NCBI GenBank assembly: GCA_009921985.1
Contig: RFWS01000007.1
Location: 1 to 21,226 of the forward strand
Direction of reading: 5' to 3'
DNA length: 21,226 nucleotides
DNA from: a bacterium
Lineage (GTDB): Bacteria; Verrucomicrobiota; Verrucomicrobiia; Methylacidiphilales; Verrucolacustridaceae
The translations under genes were made by a program, and so were the position numbers. Positions 14,991 through 21,226 of this stretch are shown here, in pieces; positions within the stretch are counted from its first letter, which is position 1; the number at the start of each line of letters is the position of its first letter. The notes beneath the pieces are model-generated. The model ran no database searches. It saw nothing but the letters and a program-made list of their open reading frames with translations, and was not told the DNA's origin.

Positions 14991-15733
14991 ATTCGCCAAA
15001 CCTTTCCGCCTACTTGGTGGAGGATGAGCCTCTTTGCCGGGCGGATTTTCGGGAAGCCCTCAAAGCTTTCCCTGAAATCAACCTCCTGGGAGAGACCGAT
15101 ACCCTTTCCGCCGCCGAGCGTTATCTTTCCTCTCATCCCGTGGATGTTTTATTTCTGGATCTTTCGGTGGGCCGGCAAAACGGTTTGGATCTGGTGGAAC
15201 GCCTGACGGACCGACCGCTGGTCGTTGCCCTGACCGCCCATCCGCAGCACGCTGTCCGGGGATTTTCCCTGGATCTGGTGGACTACATCCTAAAACCGGT
15301 GGAGAGGGAGCGGCTTGCCTCGGCCTTGGAAAAGGTGCGCCAACGCAAACTCGCCTCCCAAGTCCAGCCGGGTCGGAACACCTTCGTGGCGGAATGGGAG
15401 GGCAAAAAAACCATCATTGATCTTTCCGAGATCCTCGGCGTTCAGTCCACGGGAAACTACGTGATTCTTTATACCGCCAAAGGGAAAGCCATCAAACGAG
15501 CCACCTTCAAGGAGGTCGGCAAAAAACTCCCCCCCGCCCTGTTTGTGGAAACCGGTCGAGGACGCTCCGTGGCCATCCGCCAGATTCAAGGTTGGAGCAG
15601 AGACCAGACCGGAAAATTAATATTGAAGCTCCGCGATTCGACAGAGGTTACTGTCTCTCAAAATAAAACTTCGGGCGTGCTCGCCGCTGTCTCCCCCCCC
15701 TCTTTCGAATCGAAAAATAGCTTAAATGGTTGA
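14987..15733 (+). CDS. LytTR-family response regulator
   Basis: A 248-residue two-component regulator. The receiver is intact: acidic pair in VEDE (11-14), phosphoacceptor Asp58 in LFLDLS, Thr83 in ALTAH and Lys103 in DYILKPV. A linker of about 25 residues leads to a LytTR DNA-binding domain at about 130-235, with ILGVQSTGNYVILYTAKGK and the FVETGRGRSVAIRQI segment. The start codon overlaps the stop of the kinase gene (ATGA), so the two form a cognate pair, as is usual for LytS/LytR systems. LytTR proteins bind direct repeats; the TGTGA repeats upstream of the kinase are candidate targets. A single similar half-site (TGTGAAAATT on the minus strand, near 15751-15760) precedes the downstream protease gene. 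Confidence 0.93.
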   Translation: MNSPNLSAYLVEDEPLCRADFREALKAFPEINLLGETDTLSAAERYLSSHPVDVLFLDLSVGRQNGLDLVERLTDRPLVVALTAHPQHAVRGFSLDLVDYILKPVERERLASALEKVRQRKLASQVQPGRNTFVAEWEGKKTIIDLSEILGVQSTGNYVILYTAKGKAIKRATFKEVGKKLPPALFVETGRGRSVAIRQIQGWSRDQTGKLILKLRDSTEVTVSQNKTSGVLAAVSPPSFESKNSLNG

Positions 15734-15830
15734 TAAGCATGGCTTTAAATAATTTTCACATTGTTAGGTATTTTTTTTTCAAACCACCCGTCGGGGATGC
15801 ATTTTAGAGAAAAGAGGGTAGATTCACGCG

Positions 15831-18236
15831 ATGCCCATGTTGCGAAAACAAAATCTCAGAAAACTCTGGAACGGAGTTTTATGCATCGTCCTCTTGGGAG
15901 GTTGGGTTCAGGCTGCCGTTCCCAAAACGAGCCCGGGCAACCAAGCGACTGCCGTCTTGGTGCAGAAACTTCTCCAGGATCATCATTTTGCCGGCAAACC
16001 GCTCACGGAAGAAAAGGCACGGCAATGGATCCGGGCCTACATGGAGGCTTTGGATTACAACCACGCCTTCTTCCTCGACAGCGATCTGAAGGCCTATCAG
16101 GACAATTACGCCCCCCAGTTGGCCAAAATCACCCAGCGGGGCGACATCAGCCCGGCCTACGAAATCTTTTCAGGCTTTAACGACCGCGTTCATGAACGGT
16201 TGGACTGGATCAAGAGAAGGCTGACCCTTCCCTTTGATTTTTCCTCCGAGCAATCCTACGAGCTCGACCGCACCAAGGTGGGTTGGCCGGCGGACCGCGC
16301 GGCGGCGGACGAGCTCTGGGAACGTCGGCTAAAATTCGACCTGCTCAGGGAAAAATTGATCTCCAAGTCCGGCAACGCCACCAGAAAAAAAGAAAAGGAG
16401 GAAGATCCCCTCGCCACCGTCACCAAACGCTACGAGCGGCTTCTGAAAAATTTGGAGGATTACGACAACGAGGAGATTTCGGAACTTTATCTCACCGCCC
16501 TCGCCAGCCTCTACGACCCCCACTCCAGCTACATGAGTCCCGCAACGCTGGAGGACTTCTCCATCGGCATCAAACTGGCCCTATGCGGAATCGGCGCCGT
16601 CCTCTCCTCGGAGGACGGTTACTGCGTCATCAAGGAACTGGTCCCAGGCGGCCCGGCAGACCTCGACGGCCGGCTGAAGGTGGGGGACAAAATCATCGGT
16701 GTGGCCCAAGGGGAGAATCCCTTTGAGGATATCGTGGATATGAAATTACGAAACGCGGTAAAAAAAATCCGTGGCCCGAAAAATACCGTGGTCCGTCTCC
16801 AGGTCATCCCCGCGGGCAGTTCCGCCGGAGAACAGCGGGAGGTCCAGATCACCCGCAACGAGGTGAAGCTCGCCGCCCAGCAGGCCAGCGCCACCTTGTA
16901 CGATCTCCCCAAATCCGGCCAGGCTCCGGTCGCCATTCAGACGGTCCGCCCCGAACCTGCCACCGCCACCGCAAATGCCGGTCTTTGGAATAGCCTGAAA
17001 AGCCAGCTTTCCGGCAAAAACACGCCGAAGGACTTCAAGGTTTCCCCGGTGGCGATCCCCGAGAAAAAACCGGATGTTTGGCGCATCGGGGTGATCGACT
17101 TGCCCAGTTTTTATGGCCCGGTGGGGGGGGAGGAGTCGGCCGCCAGCGGCAACGGGGCCACCGCCCGATTGACCTCCCAGGATGTGGAACTGTTGATCCG
17201 GCAACTGAATCGCTCGGGGGTGGATGGAATCATCCTCGACCTCCGCAAAAATGGGGGCGGTCTTCTGGACGAAGCCGTGGCCCTCACCGGCCTTTTTATT
17301 GATCAGGGTCCCGTGGTGCAGGTTCGCGACGGCAAAGGCACGGTCATTCAAAGAACGGATGACAATCCCGGCGTGCTCTATAACGGACCGTTGCTTGTGC
17401 TGGTCGGAAGGCGCAGTGCCTCCGCTTCGGAAATTGTCGCCGGAGCCCTCCAAAATTACCGTCGCGCCATCATCGTGGGGGAAAAAAGCACCCATGGAAA
17501 AGGCACCGTCCAGGCGGTGGTGGAGTTGGGCAAATTTTTAACCCGCCCGGACCAATCCCCCCCCAAGGCCGGGGCCGTGAAGCTGACAATCCAGAAGTTT
17601 TACCTCCCGAACGGACATTCCACCCAGAACCGCGGGGTGGTTCCGGATATCTCCATCCCCTCTCCGCTGGACTACATGAAAATCGGGGAGTCTGATCTGC
17701 CCAACGCCCTCGCCTGGGACGAGATCGCGGCGGCCCCTTTCAACCCCCTGAACATGGACCCATCCCTGGAGGTGGTTCTGAACGAAAAATCAAGGGAACG
17801 GCTATCCTCGGATGAGGATATGGCCTTCCTTCGCCGTGACATCGAGAAAGTCCGTTCCCGCCTCGAAAGCGGCACGATTTCCCTCAATGAAACCCGACGG
17901 GTCGAGGAGAACAAAACCGACAACGAACGCAACGGGGAGCGCAAAAAGATTGAGGACCGGATCCAGCAGATTCTCGCCCCGGTCGCCCATTTGATTGTCG
18001 ACGATCAAAAAGGGGAAGCCGTGGCCACCGATAAAAACCCCAAGAAAAAGAAATCCGCACTCGAGGATTCTGCGGATGCCGAGTCGGAGAACGTCACGGA
18101 TGCCGTGGATCTCGCCGAGGCGGTGGAGTTGCGCGAGGGACTCAGGATCATGACAGACTGGCTTAGCCTGTCCTCCCCTCTCCAGGCTCCGGCCGTGGCC
18201 AAAGATCGCGCCACCGCGGCCCCCGGCGTCAAATAG
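15831..18236 (+). CDS. prc: Tail-specific (C-terminal processing) protease, S41A family, Prc/Tsp type
   Basis: An 801-residue envelope protease. A signal peptide is visible: basic residues 5-11, hydrophobic core about 14-24, probable cleavage after VQA near residue 28. An N-terminal helical domain is followed by YDPHSSYMSP (228-237), a PDZ domain (about 245-340; VPGGPA-L-GDKIIGV) and the S41 catalytic domain from about 418. The SASASE motif (529-534; nucleophile probably Ser531) and Lys557 in HGKGTVQ form the Ser/Lys dyad. A C-terminal DUF3340-like region follows. It is longer than E. coli Tsp (682) because of an insertion of about 55 Pro/Ala-rich residues (about 355-412) between PDZ and protease domains and a longer Lys/Glu-rich tail. 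AGAGGG lies 12 nt before the ATG. The redoxin gene starts 4 nt after its stop. Confidence 0.94.
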   Translation: MPMLRKQNLRKLWNGVLCIVLLGGWVQAAVPKTSPGNQATAVLVQKLLQDHHFAGKPLTEEKARQWIRAYMEALDYNHAFFLDSDLKAYQDNYAPQLAKITQRGDISPAYEIFSGFNDRVHERLDWIKRRLTLPFDFSSEQSYELDRTKVGWPADRAAADELWERRLKFDLLREKLISKSGNATRKKEKEEDPLATVTKRYERLLKNLEDYDNEEISELYLTALASLYDPHSSYMSPATLEDFSIGIKLALCGIGAVLSSEDGYCVIKELVPGGPADLDGRLKVGDKIIGVAQGENPFEDIVDMKLRNAVKKIRGPKNTVVRLQVIPAGSSAGEQREVQITRNEVKLAAQQASATLYDLPKSGQAPVAIQTVRPEPATATANAGLWNSLKSQLSGKNTPKDFKVSPVAIPEKKPDVWRIGVIDLPSFYGPVGGEESAASGNGATARLTSQDVELLIRQLNRSGVDGIILDLRKNGGGLLDEAVALTGLFIDQGPVVQVRDGKGTVIQRTDDNPGVLYNGPLLVLVGRRSASASEIVAGALQNYRRAIIVGEKSTHGKGTVQAVVELGKFLTRPDQSPPKAGAVKLTIQKFYLPNGHSTQNRGVVPDISIPSPLDYMKIGESDLPNALAWDEIAAAPFNPLNMDPSLEVVLNEKSRERLSSDEDMAFLRRDIEKVRSRLESGTISLNETRRVEENKTDNERNGERKKIEDRIQQILAPVAHLIVDDQKGEAVATDKNPKKKKSALEDSADAESENVTDAVDLAEAVELREGLRIMTDWLSLSSPLQAPAVAKDRATAAPGVK

Positions 18237-18240
18237 GCAA

Positions 18241-18813
18241 ATGGCCCGCACGCCCTCCACCCAACGCCTGCCGCTGGGCCAGCCCGTTCCCGATTTCGCC
18301 CTGCCCGATCCTGCCGGAAAAATCCATCGCTTGGCAGAGCTATGTCAGGGACGGCCCACCGTGGTCGTGTTCGCCTGCAACCATTGTCCTTATGTGATCC
18401 ATGTCCGGGATGCCTTCGGAAAGATCGCTAAGGAGTTTCAGGCCAAGGGGATTTCCTTTGTCGCCATTAACTCCAACGATGCCACCCAATATCCGGATGA
18501 CGCCCCCTCCCTCATGCCCGCCTTTGCCAAAACCGGCGGGTGGAATTTTCCCTACTTGGTGGACGAGAATCAGCAGGTCGCCAAAGCCTGGCATGCGGCC
18601 TGCACCCCCGATCTATTTGTTCTCGATGCCAACGGCAAACTGGCTTACGCGGGTCAGTTTGATTCCAGCCGTCCCGGCAACGGGGAGCCGGTCGATGGGC
18701 GCGACCTGCGCACCGCTTTGGAAGCGCTCCTCGTCAACCGCCCGATTCCCGCGCCGCAAAAGCCCAGTCTGGGTTGCAACATCAAGTGGAAGCCCGGCAA
18801 CGAACCCGCCTGA
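18241..18813 (+). CDS. Thioredoxin-like redoxin (AhpC/TSA-related, CxxC)
   Basis: A 190-residue thioredoxin-fold protein. GQPVPDFALPDPAGK (13-27) is the usual redoxin start; VVVFACNHCPYV contains the CNHC redox pair (Cys46, Cys49); INSNDATQYPDDAP and the cis-proline segment ACTPDLFVLD follow. The end PSLGCNIKW with a further Cys is characteristic of the PRX-like subfamily that carries the NHCPYV motif. No signal peptide is present, so it is probably cytoplasmic. It may reduce thiols or peroxides; the substrate is unknown. It starts 4 nt after the protease stop, without its own clear ribosome binding site, suggesting translational coupling. Its 3' end lies 2 nt from the end of convergent trmB. 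Confidence 0.88.
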   Translation: MARTPSTQRLPLGQPVPDFALPDPAGKIHRLAELCQGRPTVVVFACNHCPYVIHVRDAFGKIAKEFQAKGISFVAINSNDATQYPDDAPSLMPAFAKTGGWNFPYLVDENQQVAKAWHAACTPDLFVLDANGKLAYAGQFDSSRPGNGEPVDGRDLRTALEALLVNRPIPAPQKPSLGCNIKWKPGNEPA

Positions 18814-18815
18814 CC

Positions 18816-19439
18816 CTAATTTGATTTCACCCACGCCCTTCGGTACACCGCCCTTCCTTCCCGCTTAAACTTCTCCTCAAATTCCGAAGACGGCTCCTCC
18901 GTGCCGGCCCACCGGGGATCCATTTTCCAGTCCGGACATCCGTCCACTTCCTGACAAGCCCACCCAAAATATTCACGGTCATCTGTGGTCAACTGCAGTC
19001 TTCCCCCGGTGCGGCAGGCCCGGATGGCGGCGACGGCAAACTCCCGTGTCAGAATTCGGTTTCCGTGGTGGCGGCGCTTGGGCCACGGGTCGGGATAACG
19101 AAGGGTGACCACGTCCACCGTGCCGGGTGGACATAAGTTCCCGAGAAAATAACCCGATTCGAGCCGCAGCACCCGCAGGTTGGTTAGATCACCCCGCCGG
19201 GCCTTTTTGGCAATTTTGGTGGCACGGCCCAACAACCGCTCGACGGCGATAAAGTCCCGTTCCGGCTCCCGCCGGGCCCTGGCTTCCACATAGACACCGT
19301 CTCCGGCCCCAAGATCCAGCTCCAAGGGAGCCGTGCGCCCAAAGACCTCGGACCACACGTAGGGTGGGAACAATCGTTGACTGGAGAGCCACGGGTCAAA
19401 GCCCGCGGCGGAAACCGCCTTATCGGCGCTTTTTGCCAC
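18816..19439 (-). CDS. trmB: tRNA (guanine46-N7)-methyltransferase
   Basis: A 207-residue SAM-dependent methyltransferase that makes m7G46 in the tRNA variable loop. LELDLGAGDG (39-48) is the SAM-binding glycine-rich motif. IAVERL follows, and RYPDPWPKRRHHG (114-126) is the TrmB signature, normally FPDPWPK-RH. TTDDREYFGWA and the C-terminal region rich in charged residues complete the family pattern. The frame is open up to an ATG at 19565, but that part lies wholly inside the upstream gene in another frame and has no homology. The GTG at 19437-19439 gives a normal family length and a 20-nt overlap with the upstream stop. That start is plausible, not proven; no good ribosome binding site is seen. 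Confidence 0.9.
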   Translation of the reverse strand: MAKSADKAVSAAGFDPWLSSQRLFPPYVWSEVFGRTAPLELDLGAGDGVYVEARARREPERDFIAVERLLGRATKIAKKARRGDLTNLRVLRLESGYFLGNLCPPGTVDVVTLRYPDPWPKRRHHGNRILTREFAVAAIRACRTGGRLQLTTDDREYFGWACQEVDGCPDWKMDPRWAGTEEPSSEFEEKFKREGRAVYRRAWVKSN

Positions 19440-20115
19440 CGAGGCGAACCACCGACTTGCCCGAAGCCCGTGCCCGGACCTTCGCCACCAAGCCATTGCG
19501 CTTGGACTTGGAGGAGCTATGGCCATTGCCGTTCTTCTTGGGCTTGGGGGCACCCTCATCGGCACCGGCCGGAGACTTCACCTTAAAGAGACGGACGTCC
19601 CGTAGGCGGGCGATGGCCACCTTGGTCTTTTTCTTGGCCTTATGCCAGTAAACCATCGCGTAACCCTCGCCCACTTCGACGACTTCGCCCCCGTCACTCC
19701 GGCGGGAATCCAGCCGGGAGATGGTGGAACCGCAAACCGGATAGGGTCCCAAGGGGGGAGGTTGGCGCCGGGCGGCATAGTGGCCGTTGCCGTTCTTTCC
19801 GTTCAGACCGCCGATCTCCTTGGTGGGAGCCCCCTCCCGCACCGGGATGGCCCGCCGTTCCACGAACATCTGAATCGCCTTCTGCACTTCCGGGAGGGAG
19901 AGGTGGTATTTGCGAGCCGTGTCCACCATGTTGAAATTCTCCTCAAGAATGTCCCGGTCGATCTGCCCACCCGGGCCATTGGGCGACAGCACAAAGGTGA
20001 GGTACTTCAGGGAGGTAGAATCCTCGCCGAGAGCGTTCTTGAAGATGGAAACCAGCGCCGGAGGCAGGGTGTGATCCGAAGCCAGCACATTCAGATTTTT
20101 CCAAAACTTGTTCAT
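19420..20115 (-). CDS. Unrecognised protein with a strongly basic C-terminal tail
   Basis: A 231-residue protein that I cannot assign. Residues 1-105 look helical and folded (MNKFWKNLNVLASD..., with FNMVDTARKYHLSLPEVQKA resembling a helix-turn-helix-like segment). A Gly/Asn/Pro-rich linker follows (about 103-128). Next is a short beta-rich segment (GGEVVEVGEGYAMVYWHKA, about 142-178) that could be SH3-like. The tail from about 180 is rich in Lys, Arg, Ser and Ala, ending GKKRR, like DNA- or RNA-binding tails. No membrane segment or signal peptide is seen. The ATG follows an AT-rich promoter-like region. trmB begins within its last codons, so the two are probably co-transcribed. A nucleic-acid-binding role is inference from charge only. 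Confidence 0.75.
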   Translation of the reverse strand: MNKFWKNLNVLASDHTLPPALVSIFKNALGEDSTSLKYLTFVLSPNGPGGQIDRDILEENFNMVDTARKYHLSLPEVQKAIQMFVERRAIPVREGAPTKEIGGLNGKNGNGHYAARRQPPPLGPYPVCGSTISRLDSRRSDGGEVVEVGEGYAMVYWHKAKKKTKVAIARLRDVRLFKVKSPAGADEGAPKPKKNGNGHSSSKSKRNGLVAKVRARASGKSVVRLGGKKRR

Positions 20116-20386
20116 AAATTATTCGCAATAGCATATGTAACCAGGGAATATATATGCAAGATAAATGTTTGAAAATTAGTATAAATAATTAGTGGTCAAT
20201 AATTTATATAATTATACATAAAAACTTATTATATTGGCTTTTAAACCGCCCCGTCTCTTTGCTTGGGCATTTCTTGGTCGTGGCTGAGATATCTATTTAA
20301 CAAGCCCAGGAGGGCGATTCTTAATGCCGGAAGGGGGAAGACCCGCTCTTTTGTCTTCGTTTCACCGATGTGATCGCCACTTGGCC
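20116..20386. other. AT-rich intergenic region with probable minus-strand promoter
   Basis: About 270 bp without a credible gene. Positions 20150-20240 are far richer in A+T than the rest of the window. They offer several promoter-like hexamers for the minus-strand gene starting at 20115, for example TTGACC (20194-20199) 15 bp from TAATTT (20173-20178). GCATAT (20131-20136) and ATATGC (20152-20157) form an inverted repeat with a 15-bp gap, 22 bp upstream of the gene outermost ATG, in the right place for an operator. Positions 20241-20386 return to ordinary composition, and I see nothing definite there. A 91-residue frame at 20241-20516 crosses the terminator and is not credible. Confidence 0.45.
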
Positions 20387-20426
20387 AGAAAAAGACCCCG
20401 GGGCTTACGCCCCGGGGTCTTTTTCT
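20387..20426. terminator. Strong bidirectional intrinsic terminator
   Basis: A perfect 18-bp inverted repeat (20387-20404 with 20409-20426) with the 4-nt loop TTAC. The stem core is GACCCCGGGGC and its outer part is an A-tract on the left and a T-tract on the right, so a U-run follows the GC stem on either strand. It lies 26 bp after the stop of the secreted-protein gene and should end that minus-strand transcript. It would equally stop any plus-strand transcript from the AT-rich region. Confidence 0.93.
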
Positions 20427-20452
20427 GATCCTAAATCTAATGCACGTCGCGC

Positions 20453-21226
20453 CTACGGCGTGAGCGTGGCCTTCAGCCGCAGGAACTTTCTGTCTCCCGG
20501 AGGAGTAAGTTGCCACAGGATGAACTTCTTGCGCTCACACCCGGCAGGAACTCCAACCTGGGAAACTCCTAAAGATGCCCCTTCTGTGTTCCAAGTCCCG
20601 TTGGTGCTGAAACCTGCCCCAAGGTCGGTGGTGGCTTCCGGGGTAATCGTCAGCTTGCTGTCATCCGTGCGAACCACTGCTTCAATGTAAGTGTAATACT
20701 GTCCCATCAACGGCCCGCCAGAGACGATCTTCGGCGCCTCACCCTGCGCCGTCAGGCTGCCCGCCCCGCCGATCGCGTACTTCGCCAGATTATCCGCATT
20801 GAGGGCGGCTCCCCCGCTCCAACCGGCAAAGGTTGTGCCGACGGCCGCGACCACCACCGTCCGCGTCGCCGGCGTGGCCGCGTTGCCATTGGCATCACTG
20901 GCGTTGTATGTGACCGTGTAGGTGCCCGCGACGGCAGTGTTGACCGTGCCGGTTCCGATGATGTCGGCTCCCGCACCCTCCACCCCATCGGCCACCGTGG
21001 CGCCAGCATCGACGAAAGTCTCTCCCACGTTCAGGTTCAGCGGATTGGCGCCCTTGAGCGTGATGACAGGTCCCACCCCGTCATCCAGACTAAAGAGTGC
21101 GGGCGAAGCCACGCTGTGCACCGTCTGGGCCGTATTGGTGGGGCCCAAGGTAAAGGTGCGATTCACGTTGGAATTGGTCCGGGGAACATCCACCCGCTCC
21201 CACACCGTGGTGGTGTTGGTGTTGGA
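20453..21226 (-). CDS. C-terminal part of a large secreted/surface protein with an Ig-like DUF5011-type domain (cut by window edge)
   Basis: The reading frame is open through the right edge (257 residues seen), so the N-terminus and any signal peptide are missing. The first part is rich in Ser, Thr and Asn. The segment from PVITLKGANPLNLNVGETF to AGTYTVTYNASDANGNAA is a DUF5011/HYR-like Ig-type domain of about 80 residues, common in bacterial surface proteins and adhesins. The final 130 residues (TFAGWSGG...LAKYAIGGA..., YIEAVVRTDDSKLTITPEAT, then PPGDRKFLRLKATLTP) resemble the C-terminal module that I associate with Verrucomicrobia secreted proteins. The overall function of the parent protein cannot be read. 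The gene ends just before a strong terminator. Confidence 0.8.
   Translation of the reverse strand, partial: SNTNTTTVWERVDVPRTNSNVNRTFTLGPTNTAQTVHSVASPALFSLDDGVGPVITLKGANPLNLNVGETFVDAGATVADGVEGAGADIIGTGTVNTAVAGTYTVTYNASDANGNAATPATRTVVVAAVGTTFAGWSGGAALNADNLAKYAIGGAGSLTAQGEAPKIVSGGPLMGQYYTYIEAVVRTDDSKLTITPEATTDLGAGFSTNGTWNTEGASLGVSQVGVPAGCERKKFILWQLTPPGDRKFLRLKATLTP

Noticed and set aside
15771..15779. T9 run after the LytTR regulator gene as an intrinsic terminator
   Set aside because: No GC-rich hairpin precedes it; GCTT/AAGC near 15720-15738 is too weak and too far upstream.
19440..19565. Longer N-terminus for trmB starting at the ATG at 19565
   Set aside because: It would overlap the upstream gene by about 145 nt with Ser/Pro/Arg-rich sequence absent from the family.
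20241..20516. 91-residue minus-strand frame across the terminator
   Set aside because: It reads through a perfect hairpin terminator and overlaps the secreted-protein gene end; composition is not protein-like.
1..21226. Search by eye for CRISPR arrays, insertion sequences, integrases, phage genes or toxin-antitoxin pairs
   Set aside because: No regularly spaced repeats, transposase motifs or terminal inverted repeats were seen; the tRNA-Ser gene is not followed by an integrase or by a repeat of its 3' end.

Overview
The window is a stretch of bacterial chromosome of fairly high GC content (estimated by eye), dense in housekeeping genes. There is no sign of phage, insertion sequence, CRISPR or conjugative DNA. 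The organism is probably a member of the Verrucomicrobiota or a related PVC lineage. This rests on weak evidence: the partial secreted protein at the right edge (DUF5011-like Ig domain, C-terminus of the type ...FLRLKATL), the two small membrane-anchored proteins, and the mixture of housekeeping genes. No 16S or ribosomal protein gene is present to confirm it.

Left part (1-6840). The start of a YmdB-type phosphodiesterase gene (minus strand, cut by the window edge) is followed by a tRNA-Ser(GCU). Next come two tandem small membrane-anchored proteins that look like paralogues, then nadC (NAD synthesis) divergent from a Sua5/YwlC gene (tRNA t6A37 synthesis). A sulfate assimilation cluster follows. 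cysD and a fused cysNC gene on the minus strand make ATP sulfurylase plus APS kinase, and the divergent cysH makes a PAPS reductase without the Fe-S cysteines. Together they take sulfate to APS, PAPS and then sulfite. infA (IF-1) follows.

Middle (6835-12380). A minus-strand run of mutS, a GT28/MGDG-synthase-like glycosyltransferase and a GH1 glycoside hydrolase, the last two with overlapping stop and start codons. The pairing suggests glycolipid synthesis and remodelling, but this is inference. Upstream of mutS is a gene-free stretch of about 300 bp that carries a plus-strand intrinsic terminator with no plus-strand gene to serve.

Regulatory locus (12379-15733). A LuxR/GerE-type regulator whose receiver domain has lost the phosphoacceptor Asp is divergent from a MASE1-type sensor histidine kinase of the LytS/YehU class. 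The kinase overlaps by ATGA with an intact LytTR response regulator. Three copies of a TGTGAYGAAA-like direct repeat lie between the divergent genes, over the annotated 5' end of the kinase.

Right part (15831-21226). A tail-specific protease (Prc/Tsp, S41) is followed after 4 nt by a thioredoxin-like redoxin. They converge on trmB (tRNA m7G46 methyltransferase), which overlaps an upstream gene for an unrecognised protein with a strongly basic tail. An AT-rich promoter-like region and a perfect 18-bp bidirectional terminator separate this from the 3' part of a secreted Ig-like-domain protein running off the right edge.

A recurrent architectural trait is that all four convergent gene pairs inside the window meet tail to tail with gaps of +1, -4, -4 and +2 nt. 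This leaves no room for terminators between them.
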